Assembly: GCF_003672135.1 (NCBI RefSeq)
Contig: NC_039517.1
Coordinates: 9,758,601-9,822,600 of the forward strand
Direction of reading: 5' to 3'
DNA length: 64,000 nucleotides
DNA from: Ooceraea biroi
Taxonomy: Eukaryota; Arthropoda; Insecta; Hymenoptera; Formicidae
Part shown: positions 1-12,296 of the stretch, in pieces
Layout of the letters: each line of letters starts with the position of its first letter
Numbering within the stretch: the first letter of the stretch is position 1
Notes under the pieces: generated by a model
The model's input: only the letters and a program-made list of their open reading frames with translations
What the model was told of the DNA's origin: nothing
Database searches by the model: none
Translations under genes and position numbers: made by a program

Positions 1-2398
1 AAAATATAAATTGAAAACTGTTTATTGTAACAGTATTGTGCAGTAGTAGCTCTGGATTCATATGGAAATTTCATATTGCACTTGTTGCTCGAAAAACCGT
101 TAATAATAAAAGAAACGCGTTAATAATATCGTTCTCTTCTTTTGTAATTTCCTTTAATAAGATGTCGGAAGTAGCGCTTAAATTTCTCCCGACACTACAA
201 GTGCGATCGCCTAAATTGAATGTATCTAAACAGCTATCGTGACGATAATGCGAATATAAAAGGCCTATTTCCACCCTAATTTTTCTGCCTCACCGATAAA
301 GGGCGCTAAGAGCCATTCTCGATTGTGAACCACGCCATCGTAAACAGCTTCGAGAATATTTAATCCCACGTTCGATCGTTGGAAGGAAGCTTCGCAAAAA
401 AACGTCTTCCTGCCGTTAAAAGCTCTGGTGCGACGAATATCGCGCAGAATCTCAAAGGGGACAACCACACCGGAATTTTACTCGACGCAAGGGAAAGAAA
501 ACCACTAAGCGGCCATTAATTAGAAATACAAATTAAAACGAGGTGAAAGTTTGCTGCGGATTAATTTCTTGATTAAACATGCATAGCGAATCGTTGAAAA
601 CTACCAGTCTACGAGGAGCAGTTAAACGAATGTTTAGCAACCTGAAAATAATTGAGTTTAAAATAAGAAGAAGGAACGGAACTTTGCGGATGCCTTCACG
701 CGTTCTTCCCTCCGTTTCGGTTTGCGGTTGGGCGAAAGGAGGCACGTAACGTGCGCCACGGGAGACCGCGCATAATGTTTTCGATTTTACTTAAATTCCC
801 GTCGCAGATCTGGATTTATCTGCGACGGTAAAAGATGCATACGCGTCCGCTGGGATGCACCGGATACATTCGGAAGCTCTTCATCGTATCATCGGAAAGC
901 GTACGCATCACCGCTTGAGTTCTCTTCCGGCCGCCAATATACGATTTCGCCCCAATATTGAACATAAATGAACGACGCCGTCACAAAGAGCGAGAGTCAG
1001 AGAGAGAAGAGAGAAAGCTTTCTAGTACACTAAATCGCAAGATCGATTTCGCTGCGCGCCGCGATTCGCGCTCGCCGGATTTCGCCCCATAAATCATTCG
1101 GTGACCTAAAATGCTTCCGCGCTACTCCGAAGGCAAGATCCTCCTGCAAGAAGATATAAATTAATCCGACTCGCAAATTCTCAAACTCGAGATTACCACG
1201 GTTTAGCGCCGCGCTGCAGCCGGGGAACCGTGTCTCTCTTATCATTTATCGACGAGCTTTGAAGGAGGACGCGTGTTGCGTAAAGCACGAGCGGCGGGAA
1301 ACGGTTCGCGACATCGATTGCGCGTCGCGTGGCATCGCGGCGGGTCGCGCAGCTAACTGGAACACGCGGCACGTCCACCGGTTCCTTGAATCCTTCGATC
1401 AATCGTGCTATTAACCTGTAAGGAGAAGCTGCTACACGAAACCGGGCTACCTAGGACCCTACGGCTACGACTAGCGAAACTCGAACGCATTTACGTGGCC
1501 AGATTGAACGCGTTCATCCCTGTCTCGCAGCGTGTGCGCGAACGTAATCTCCCGGTGATTAATCGCGCGATAAATATTTACGAGGAAATATGTGGTGCTG
1601 GCGCGAAACCGGGGAAATGCATCTTCGCACCCGTGCATAAAACACGGGGGTTGCGGCCGGCGGTGACTTAACCGCCCGCGGAAACGTCCCGCGGAGAACT
1701 TAAAAGCCCGCTCGGAACGTTCGCGCAGCGCCCCGGCGGAAAACGGGAGGAAAATACATTGCACCCGTTAGAATAGCTTTTTCACCCGCGGGACCGCTCG
1801 GCACGATGTTTACTCGTGCGTGCAGTTCGGCGCTCGTTCGAAAAGGAATGAATTAAAGACGGAGTGTGAGAGTGAGTCCCTCGGTCCCTTATCGTCACCC
1901 TCTTGAGCGTTCTCGCCATCCGCCTACGCTTCGTTGGCCCTGTCCTCCGTCGCGCGTTGTTCTCACGCGAAATCTAAACTGATCGAGGGACCCGGACCTA
2001 ACTCTCGAATTTATTCGCCAGGCCCATGAAAAATGCAGCGCGTCAGCGTGGAATAAATTTCGTTAAATTTACGACGTCGCATCTGCAGATTAAATTCGCG
2101 AGGGGGGTTCCGATTTCCTTTCCACCATCGTGCCGTCGCCGTCTCGAAACCATTATTTAGGTCACGCTCGCAATCGGTGGGAAACTAGGGACGACCGATG
2201 ATAAATCCGCGCCGTGACACGGTCCAATGAATGAAGTATTGGATTGTATAAGAGGTCTTTCCGCGAATTTTTCTTTTCTTTATAGAGACTCTCGTGGAAA
2301 ACAGTTCCGATCGATCCTTCGGCCTTTCGAAAAGCTGCTGTAGCTTCTCAAACTGAACGGTAACAATATAAACTTGTCCGCAAAAAGAGAACATCCAA

Positions 2399-2404
<6 letters not shown>
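1..2404. other. Non-genic stretch, CpG-rich in its second half
   Basis: No gene is recognised. The short open frames here are under 100 codons and overlap on both strands without any domain I know. From about 1030 to 2170 the sequence is rich in CpG; around 2230-2480 it turns AT-rich. The only discrete structure seen is the hairpin at 799-828, listed separately. Confidence 0.6.
799..828. repeat. Perfect 10-bp stem hairpin
   Basis: CCGTCGCAGA at 799-808 is the exact reverse complement of TCTGCGACGG at 819-828, separated by a 10-base loop. Outside a short asymmetric bulge, TTTTAC (785-790) can also pair with GTAAAA (828-833). The function is unknown; it could be a structured RNA element, a remnant of a small inverted-repeat element, or chance. 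Confidence 0.75.

Positions 2405-2436
<32 letters not shown>
2405..2436. repeat. (AT)n microsatellite
   Basis: Sixteen or so uninterrupted AT dinucleotides. It lies about 55 bases upstream of the MITE at 2491-2654. Confidence 0.95.
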
Positions 2437-2440
<4 letters not shown>

Positions 2441-2490
2441 ACAAAAGCAGATATAATAATTAGGATACTTAGGATAAACAGGATTATTAA

Positions 2491-2654
2491 TGGCGAATTC
2501 GATTGGATGCACTAGTGCGCACTGAGTGCATACTAAGGCTTGGTTACAATCAATTTTTATAAGAAGAAACATAAGAATATAAATATAAAAATTGACTGTA
2601 AACAAGCCTTGGTGTGCACTCAGTGCGCACTAGTGCATCCAATCGAATTCGCCA
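2491..2654. mobile_element. Palindromic MITE, probably Tourist/PIF-Harbinger type
   Basis: The 164-bp element is almost entirely an inverted repeat. The left arm (about 2491-2562) and right arm (about 2583-2654) are each about 72 bp and differ at only four positions that I can count; about 20 AT-rich bases form the loop. The ends read TGGCGAATTCGATTGG on the left and its complement on the right. The triplet TAA occurs directly outside both ends (2488-2490 and 2655-2657), as expected for a 3-bp target-site duplication. TWA targets of three bases are typical of Tourist-like MITEs mobilised by PIF/Harbinger transposases. There is no coding capacity, so the element is non-autonomous. The high arm identity suggests either a fairly recent insertion or selection/gene conversion keeping the arms alike. 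The superfamily is inferred from the duplication only; the termini were not matched to a known family. A TA duplication (Tc1/mariner) fits less well because the right flank does not give a TA at an equivalent end. Confidence 0.85.
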
Positions 2655-2657
2655 TAA

Positions 2658-5600
2658 GATAAAACAGGATATGACCGAGATCGAGAGAGTATGGTTGGAC
2701 AAGACACAAAAAATTCCTCTATATTTATGAAAGCACGAGACCATCCTTTTAAACTAAATATTACCAAGTACATTAGTCACATCGCGGACGTGCACCGAGT
2801 ACATTCGCCGGTCGGAAGATCGCGCGTTGGCTACGTCGGAAAATTAGATTCGCCACTCACCAAATTGAAAGTCACGGCAATGTACCTGTATCGTTTTAAT
2901 TCCGGCCGACCCGGAAGGATCGACTCGCGTAAATAAATCTCGAGGAGTACGCGAGTTCGCGGCCAACCATCGCACTTCGTAACGAAAACGTGCGGCAACG
3001 CGCCACCAGCACTCGCGTGAGTACCGGCAAACGCGAAAGCGCACTGAGCGGATTATGGAGCACGTGCGTATTCGTTCTATGTAATCTCATAATATTTCTG
3101 TTGACGTCCGCAGTTGTGCCGCGCGTACCAACCCCGAGCGGTGTGTCGCGCCGTTGCATCCCCCGACTTGGAAACGCACGATGATTTGTAGAGCGTGTCA
3201 CCTGCGCGCCGATCGTGTCGATGCGCGATTATTCATTCTGGCTTACGTTCTAAAAAAAAAAAACAAATCGACTCACTTTTTCATTTGAGACATAAAGTCC
3301 AATCTCCGTCAAATAAATTAGAATCCTTCTCAATCGTGAAAGGATCGACGATCCCTAATCCATTTTCTTAAAAGCTCAAGGAAACAAAGTTATTCAGAGT
3401 TACAGATTTTTCATTTAATTCTGAAATTTCAAGTGGTGAATACATTTCTACTTTCAATCGGATTTTAATCAAAATTTTAATTCCAAGATTAATCTTTTCG
3501 AGCTTTCCGGAAAGTCGATTGATGATCGCTGTCGCGTAAAACCCGTCAATTACTGTTGTAATGTGAAGTAGAATGCGTCGATGAACCAGCGACGAGGCTC
3601 AACAAAGAAACGAGAGGTGAAATAATAAAGATTGCTTGCTAATAGAAGTTACTTTCGTCTCGCTTGGGAGCTAAAGAATACTGCGCGATAAACTTCCGAC
3701 TTTACAGGACGAGGCGAATCGCGCGCGAGTAGCTCGAGCGGAACCGACCGTATTCTCCATTTTTACGAAAGTTCGGGGTAGAGAATGGGGCCGTTTCCGC
3801 TACTATCGAAGAATCCCTTCGATTAATCTTTTATTACGTACTGGCGCAACGCTCGCGCCGCACAATGGCTCAAGAACCGATAATACGCCCGAATCCGCTA
3901 ATGGATCGTCATATCTGTCGTCTTTTTTATCTGAGGTCGCTGAATTATGTGCGACCATCGTACCACATACTCGTACGGTGTATCCGTGCGAACCAGGACA
4001 TTGAGAATAATGTTCTCAAGATGCGCGCGTGCTTTTTGAGCCAAACGGTCAATTTTCGAACGAACGTGTAACGGCGCGCGACGAGCGAACGAATCCCGCG
4101 ATACGTTTCGTTAACGACACGGAGTTCTCGATTTCGACGTTCCGGATGTTCGTTCCGGTTTAATCGCGAGCGAGCGAATCGTAATGAAACTTTTATCTGA
4201 GCGCTTCGTCATCTGAACGGTGACCCGAACGCACGCGGCTCCTCATTGTCTCTCATCGGTCTTTATGCAAAAGCTCCGTGAGCTTTGCTCGCTCCGCGTA
4301 CATTTGTTGACTCCACATTACATCAGAGATGCCGGGGCGACACGACGGTGTCGTCTTGCTGGAACATTTTTAATACATACGTACGCGATGACTTTCTTTG
4401 GCGACTCGCTAGAATGCCGGGCTTTCTCTTTTGGAATGCTGAACTTTCTCATTATATGAATATCCGTGCTTTGGATAGAAAAACCCGCAACGTCCGATTG
4501 TACCGTATCGCCTTCTTGATTACTCGACACTCATCTTTCGTAGCGAAATGTCAAGACTCGCGCGGTGAATAAAAAGATAAGTATTTGTTCTACCACCGCG
4601 CATTTGCGACGTGTGGGCGAAATTGACAGAATTGTGTCGATAGCTATTTCCATAAAAAGGGAATTTTGGGAATTAGCGCAGCGCGATCACCGATAAGTTT
4701 CATCGACAACACGAAATCGATGCACCGCGATAACAATGTGATCTATTGATATGATTGTCCCATTTGCGGATTAAAGTAGATATCTAAAAATTGTTTTCCA
4801 GATACCTACCACCACGTATGAAAACGAGGTTGCCGAGTCGCAAGTTATCGCATTAACCGAGATTGCAGTCTTCTACCGGAAGAGACGCCGCCGTTTTACG
4901 GTATGTACGCACTATATATAGCGAGTTTGAAGGTAATTATAAGGCATACTCGTGAAATGTACTGCGGTAAGATGGAAGTAAGAAATTGGGAAGTGGTCAT
5001 TACCGAATTAGAATCTCGCAGACGCTCGCTCGTTTCCGTCCTGTGAGTAAATAGAATCACCGTATAGCCGACGTAAACCGTCGTCGTGGATGGCATTCGA
5101 GCGCCAGAGACGAAAGTTTCACTTCGACGACGGCAAGACGAAGCATCTGCGGAGGCTGAAGGTGGGAAAGGGTAAAAGGAGTCAGGAATTACGGCCAAAT
5201 CTAGGTGGCTTTTCCACTTCCTCTTTCGTCGTTGGCCCCTTTTCCGCTTCCGACCTCCGAGAATGGGCGTCTTTCGATAATATAACATTAACCCGCTATC
5301 GAAGTCCCGTGACCCGAATCGTTCGGACCTTTTTGAAATCGTCTCGTTTCCGTTAAATATTCCTTTTCCCGAATGAAGTTCTCGCGAGGGATGAATAGGA
5401 CTTAAGTACCGTCCCCCCACCCTCTATCGCGACTTGCTGCTACTTCCGAATTGAAAGTCTGCATTTTTCTACCCGTACTCTCGAGGGGCGTTATCTTGCT
5501 TTCCGAAAGCGTAACCCGAGGTTCAACGGGAGGATCCAAAATGTTCCACTTAAATTTTACTGCAAAAATCGCGTTCCTCCCCCATAGCTATGGATACGTT

Positions 5601-6689
5601 CAAAGATGAAGCAGATGGTTAGTGCAAAAGTTCTATCGTACACATAAGTAAATGCGTAAAAGCAGCGACGTTTGTCTTTGAAAAATTTTAAGAGAATTTT
5701 AGGAAGAAATTTTAGGTTCCCGGAAAGAGGATTCACTTGAATTATTTCTACCTAATAAAAGGCGGTATATTGAAGTCTCTCAACATGCCTCTCCGTTCGC
5801 TTATTCTGTCAACTAGATGGGATGTCAAAATTTCATGCAGAATTTAATAATTTCTCTCTACTCTTTGAGACTTTTCAGAAACTGCTGTTTAGACGGACGT
5901 CAAAATGTGCCGCTAAGAATTTTAAATTATTATTATATATTATATAATACTATGAAATTATAGAATGTATATTAAACTTTGCAAGACCAACTAATAGATT
6001 TAATTTTATACATTTTACAAGTTATTAGAACGAGTACAAAAGTTTAAATAAGCTTAATAATTATATTTAAACCGTTTTGTGTTTTACCTTCATTACCAAC
6101 ACGGATATTAACATTTAAGATTAATTTCAGATCAAGATTTGCGTTCAATCTGTTTTCTTGAGCATCAACTATCACTCTGATAATATCATAACGCTTTTTT
6201 TGTGTATCTTTGAGAATTTCTGAAACGGATAAAATACAATTTATTGTTTTTGACTAATGACATATATTTTTCCATTGCCAATAATTCATTGTCTCACTTT
6301 CTCAATACTCGTTTCATCCATTTCAACAATCGCGATTATGCATATCCTCGCAATAATTTATCCATGAGAGAACTCGGTGAGGAGTGTTCTTACGCTGAAT
6401 ATACACTTCGAATTGACTTGATATCAAAACGAAGTAATAAGGAATAAAAGAGAACGTCATTCTTCTCTCAGGACGAAACTTTTTGACACGCGCGCGCACA
6501 GATACGATTAGCGGGAAATACATCGAGCCAGCCGGTGGCGTATCTCACCCGGAATCGCTCGGTTGCTCAGCAAAGCCGCTTTACGATCGCGTTTCACCGT
6601 GAAGCGATCGCTCCAAGGATTTCGAAGGGTATCGACGAGCAGGGCGGAAACTTTTTCATCCACTCCGCGAGGCAGGCCTGGATACAGCG
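2658..6689. other. Non-genic stretch, mixed composition
   Basis: Nothing gene-like is recognised. A run of twelve A lies at 3252-3263. The part from about 5560 to 6480 is AT-rich, with small AT palindromes near 5930-5950. The longest minus-strand open frame (4896-5420, 174 codons) is rich in Arg, Lys and Ser over a purine/pyrimidine-biased segment, has a second open frame opposite it, and shows no domain. Confidence 0.55.
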
Positions 6690-7310
6690 TGGGTGGAGGA
6701 AAAAGAACGCAATAGAGGAACAGAGGGGAGGAGGGTGAGTACGAGACGCAAGGAAAGACGCGAATGGGCACGGAGCACGCGCGCGGCTAGAACGGGGGAT
6801 TACGTAAATTACGAAAAGCCTGAAGGAGAAAACCGACCAACTTCGTTCCGAGGAACGTCGCGTCTCTCGTGCGCGCGAGAGGACTCGAGTACGTAAAAAC
6901 GAAGACGGCACACTTCCTCGGAGGAGGTAGAGGAGCAGACGAGAAGAGAAAAGTAGGAAGTAGACGAAGCTGACGGCGCGGAAGGAAGGAAGGAAGGAAA
7001 GTAGCGTGCGCACGAAGGAAGACGAGTCTATCCGCGTGTCACCGCGATCGATTTAATGAGAAAAATGTTAGGAGCCGCCCAGAAATCGACTCTTGAGGGG
7101 ATATTCGCGCCCCGAGAGAGGTCTTGCTCTCCTCTCTCGCGTTCTCGCGCACTCTCTTTCTCTATCTTCCCTTTTTTCCTTCTTCCTCGTCTATTTCGTC
7201 TTCGCAAAGGCCTTCTTCCGTCGTCCTCGTTCGCGGTCGTTGTCGTCGGTGGTCTTTCTCCTTCTTTCCCATCCTCGTATCCTGTCATCCCTCATAGTTT
7301 TTTTACACTC
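6690..7310. other. Purine-rich block switching to pyrimidine-rich block
   Basis: On the plus strand the sequence is strongly purine-biased from about 6690 to 7010 (many GGA, GAA and GAG words, ending in a short GGAA array at 6984-7000). From about 7118 to 7310 it becomes strongly pyrimidine-biased (CTC, TTC and TCG words). The switch falls near 7020-7110. GAGAG-type words are frequent on one strand or the other. The open frames of about 200 codons across this region are by-products of the bias. It could be a promoter-like region, a DNA-structure element, or simple sequence drift. Confidence 0.5.
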
Positions 7311-7376
7311 CACCACCACCACCACTACCACCACCGCCACCGCCGCCGCCACCGCCACCGCCACCGCCACCGCCAC
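7311..7376. repeat. (CAC)/(CCACCG) trinucleotide-hexanucleotide repeat
   Basis: Tandem CAC units at the start pass into CCACCG/CCGCCG units. In all frames this gives homopolymeric His/Thr/Pro or Val/Ala runs, which explains several artificial open frames across it. Confidence 0.95.
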
Positions 7377-10300
7377 AGCTACAGCTACTCTACGGTATTC
7401 CGATATCGGTATCGCGTGCTACTCCGCGAGCTCACTTTCTGCGAGTTTCGATCCATTAAACCTCGCGGGAGGTCGTCCGGCGATCTCTCGAAAGCTCGTG
7501 AAAAGCCGGACGTACCCAGTCAGGGAAAGGAGGAGTCTTCTTCCCAAGCTTTCCCAGACTTTCCTATCATTTCCACACTGTCTCGTAGCCTCTTCACTCA
7601 AGCTACCGCGAGTTCGTATCGAAGCCATAGTACCGAACAACAAAGGATGCATCGCCCGCAATCGCGATACTCACGACGTCCCTTTCTCCTGATATATTTC
7701 GATATATTGCATCCCGAAGACAACCCAATGACACACATCCGCTCATAAATCCATCTTTACGTATTTATTTCGTTCTGAAGAAATGAAATATAAACGAGAA
7801 GGCGTACAACGATGATCCGGTAAGATCTGATGACTCCCGTTTGTCTCTGCACGGAAGAACCGGTGAATTTTGCAACCAGATTCATCACGATCCGATAACG
7901 GAAAATTCTTTTTACATATATATATGTATATATATATCTTTTCGATGTTAAATATAATATAAGCCGTTTGCCGGATATATCTGATCACTTTTATAATACC
8001 ACTGTGTCGTTAAATAATAATGGAGCCGAATAGACATGCGTAACGCATTTGGTGATGCGAGCAATCGGATCGTTCGAGGAGGTGAATCGAGGACAATTAA
8101 GGATTTCGAAGCGCGGAATTACTAGAAGTCGTATAGCCGGCTCGAACGACCCTTTCTCACACACATACACTCCCCCTCTCTCTCTCAATCTCTCTTCCGC
8201 GGAGCAGCAGGCCCATTCAACGCGACGCTGCTCTCTCTCCTTCGGGGCAATTTCATACCCGGGCGCACATCCTGATTTCATTGAATTATTCGGTGCGTGA
8301 ATCGTGGAGATAGTTCGTGACAACCTTCTCTCCGCGGCTCTTTGCCTTCTACGCCAGACACACGCTCGAATCTAGGTGCTGGGCTAGGGCTCGCGACCGG
8401 CTGACTGGCTCTCCAACTTGGCGACGGTTCTCAACGGATGGACTAGGTGATCCGACCCGAGGATCACATCATATTCCAAGATCGTGAAAGACGGAGCACC
8501 GGGAGGTCGTCGATAAATTTCTGAGTGAGCCATTTGAACTTTCTTCCCCGGCCAACTTGGACGTAACGGTGATAAATTAGAACACGGAAGGTTCCACGAA
8601 GCAAAGAAGGACTGAGAAACACTGTCATACGTGCACGTAATGCGGCCGTGCACATACCTGTCACACACACGGACAGATGCACACACACATACACGAAACG
8701 GTCCGCCGGATTCTTCAAATCTGTTTTTCTTCTCTTCTCCATCTTTTCTGCCGCTCGTCTCTCGTCCGCAGGGTCTTCCTTCCTGCGCCGCCGCGCAGTT
8801 CCTCCTTTATACGATCTTAGGAAAACTTCCGCTCCACCGCGCGACGCCTCTTCTGTCCTCGTTCTTCCTTACAGCACGGCTTTTCTTCCTTCCCCTTTGC
8901 CTACCTCGTTGTGACGTTTAACGGTTCCTCGCCTCGCACGGTATGCGTTGTGGAAACGCACGAAATTTTAACTTGTTGGTTGACGATGAAAGAAGCGACT
9001 CGACAATGACGAGGTGTTCATGAAACGTCAGGTAGTCGAGCGGCGAGCATACGAACCGACGTGTAACGTTCATTCATTTCTTCTTCCATTCGTTTATCTC
9101 GTCTCGTGAAATCAATTCTGTCGAGATGTACCTCCATGAATTCCATCGACAATGGACTCTGCGCGCTGTCCGGAAATCGAAAAAGAAAATACGTGGCGAA
9201 GTTGACGAAACACTCGGAAAGTAGTTGAGGAAGGGTAGGGCTGCGCGAGGGAAGATCGATGAGAACGAAAACGAGAAAAGAAGTATCCAAGGACTTTTCG
9301 ACGAGCTCGTTATCGATTCCCGGCCGCTCCCCTGTAAAGGATAAATACCGGACAACACGCGAACGTAGGACCGTGCCCAAGGACCTCGTGGAGATTTAAT
9401 TGATTGCGTAAACCCAGAGGACCGCGCGCAAGGTATCGTCCCTTCGTTCCCTTCCTTTTCAGCAATGCGAGCGTGAGCTCGATCGCTCTCAATCTCGCTA
9501 AAACGCGAAATTGCTCGGAAGTATTTCGCGAGGTCGAATAGCGTTTCCGCGATCGAATCTACCGTCTCGTCTTCTTGAGAATTCATCCCGCGAGATCGAT
9601 GTAGCCGGGTCTTTCTCTCCTTTACGATTTTGAAAGGATCTCCAAATTGGCGAATGAAGGAAATGGATCCCTAGGTGGAGCGACAAAAATAGACGCGCCG
9701 TGAGTGCCGGCACGTCGCGAAGACTTATACACTCGCAGCCGGGGTTCTTCTAGCTCGTAAGCGAAACGTTATTGCTCGTCGAACCGTTGGCGTGCCGAGA
9801 TGCAAATGCGACGGGCGTGTACATTTGAAAACTGCACGGCGTGACGTAGCCCACTTAAATGCGGGATAAAAACGAGCGGCGAATACGGCGAGAACACGGC
9901 GTTGCTCCGCGAAGCAGAGTGGCGGTCGTGTCGCGCAGCGTTTCGCACCAACACGCGAAAGTGAATCACTACCCTCGAGCCCCGTGGCTCGTATATAAGT
10001 TTAACGGAAAGAAAATTTTACGACGCGTAAACATAAAGTATTTCCCATTTTTGCGCGCGCGAGCGTTGCGAAGCCTGCGCCAAAATCGCGCTGGAATTCG
10101 TTTCGCGACGTCGCCGTTTGCGAGCGTTTGCAGCCGTAAATTTTCGCGCCAGCGGGGGGATAATGGTTCCAAAAATTCGTAGCAATTTTTTCCACCGGCA
10201 TGGCATGGTCTCTTTTACGCAAGAGAACTCGCTAATATTCCCGGCAAAAGCCTTTTACCGGGCCCACCACCGTTGGCGCACCACCGCCATAACCGCAGTA

Positions 10301-12259
10301 GATACGAGCTCGGTCGCCGTTATCTACCTCTGGCATAATTGCTACGCCAAATCTTCAGTGCGTCCGCTGTGTAACAGCGAATCCACAAAGTCCATCCATC
10401 GTAGCGTCGGGCGGCGTTAACGTCACAAAATCGCGCAAGATATGTGTGTGTGTGTGTCCTGCGTACTGTGTAAGAAGATGGATTTACAGACGGGGTAAGT
10501 TGCGCCACGATGATTCTATCGGCCGTCATTTCATTTCGCTGTATAAAACTTTGAACCGCCAGGCAAATCGCGAAACGGTTTTTCTCTCCCTCTCTTTTTC
10601 CACTCCCGTGTAACCGACGAAGTTTCGTAGTAGGTAAAATATTTCCTAATGGTTTTACTTACGTCCGAGATTTATAAGGCAATCTTGCAAACTTTTAATT
10701 CGCAACCGTCGTAGCGCCGCTACGTTTTGATTCCACGACTGTCCTCGGAGGCACCGCGAGCGCTCTTGCCATTTCAATTTCTCTCCGAGAGTATTATTAG
10801 TCCGGTCTATGACTCTGGCAAAAATCCTAATGGTAATGCTTTCGAGCTTTTCCAAGAGACACGAATGTACTCGTGACGCGGTCCGCGCTGCGAGTCGAAT
10901 ACGCGAATTCATTCTAACGTACGAACAGAAACTTTTATCTTTAGCTGGACGTCCATTTTTGAGCGGATGCAAATATTTATAACCATGATATTCACGACCG
11001 CGAGGCGAGGCAGCGACGTGATAGTCCTCCGCAAATACTTCCATTTCCAGCTTTTCCTTCTCGCGGACTCGCGTCGCGCGAGACGCATTAAACATCAGTG
11101 ACGCGAGCTCGATTCCGAATGCGCATTAAATCAGTTCAATCGCACGTAATACAAAGTAAGGATTCCCTCGTACCTCGTATCATCCCCGATGCTCCCCGAC
11201 CTCCGTAATCCGGGGTGACGTTTCGAGGCGAGCGAGACTCGACGGTGGCCAGGTACGAATGCAAATTCTGAATCAGACGCTATTATGCATATCAGGTAGC
11301 CGTCGCGGTGCTCGTGACTCTCCTCTCATAAGTTCTTTGGTTACCACCGGGCCGACCCTCCTCTTGCCTTCTTTCAACGCCCGTTCCACCCTCGCTCGTC
11401 CCTCGTCCTCCACAGGAAGAAACGACACTGCGGAAACTTCGCCTGCTTCCGAATTTGTAATCCGACTCCAACTTTGATAAGGAATTTACATTTGTAAAAA
11501 GCCATTCGGGATTGAATTCCCACGGGTCTAGTGGCGTCTTGTAGCCACCGCGGGAACAGAAGAAATATTGAGACGGAGAGGGACCGAGGAAAAAACGGAA
11601 TCCTTCTCGGACCTGAGAAAAATATGAATCTCCGGGAAAAAAAAGAAAAGTGGAGAAGGAAGAAAAACGGAGACTCATGCGGCTTCTCAAGTCGAGCTCG
11701 AATCTCCACGAAACACGATAACGATTTAATGAATGATTTGCATCCCGACAACTGGAAAATTGAGCATGTGGAGAAAAATTGTCGCGGTAAAAAGCGGAAA
11801 GAACGATTCGCTTAATCCAGCGAACCGAATGTCACCTCTTTCTATTTTTCGCAATGGCACGACGACGATTGACTTATTCCGCTCGAATACTCCGGAGAAT
11901 GACGGCCGACGTCCAATAATAGTCCAAGCATTACCGTAATTCGGCAGCACGACTGAAACCCGTCGCGCGATACTGGCTCGACCAAATTGCAAAAGGCAAA
12001 AAGAACAAACAAGAATGCAATACAAAGAGCATGAATATTTTGTCGGAACGCGCGCATTGAATATTAATAATATATTATTAATAAATGCACACACCGTGTG
12101 CAATAATAACAACAAATAATGATATCGACCGCATGTTGATAATGAGACACAATGCAACGGAATTTTTTGAGATGCAGCTCCATGTTCATTTGTTATACGC
12201 CGGGTATTGTTATCGCACGGTTAACGCAAATCCCTTTTTAAGCTTCTATTTATCGAATC

Positions 12260-12261
<2 letters not shown>
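7377..12261. other. Non-genic stretch, CpG-rich
   Basis: No gene recognised. Short CA/CT-rich patches occur near 8158-8200 and 8650-8700, a pyrimidine-rich patch near 8720-8900, and a (TG)n tract at 10443-10457. Open frames of 100-170 codons are present on both strands but overlap one another and have biased Arg/Ser composition. A short AT-rich segment lies near 12050-12130. Confidence 0.55.

Positions 12262-12293
<32 letters not shown>
12262..12293. repeat. (AG)16 microsatellite
   Basis: Uninterrupted AG/GA dinucleotide tract. Confidence 0.95.

Positions 12294-12296
<3 letters not shown>

Noticed and set aside
7056..7748. 230-codon plus-strand open frame with a His-rich run, and a 199-codon frame overlapping it
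   Set aside because: Both are produced by the pyrimidine-rich block and the CAC/CCACCG repeat at 7311-7376; the His and Thr runs are two frames of the same repeat.
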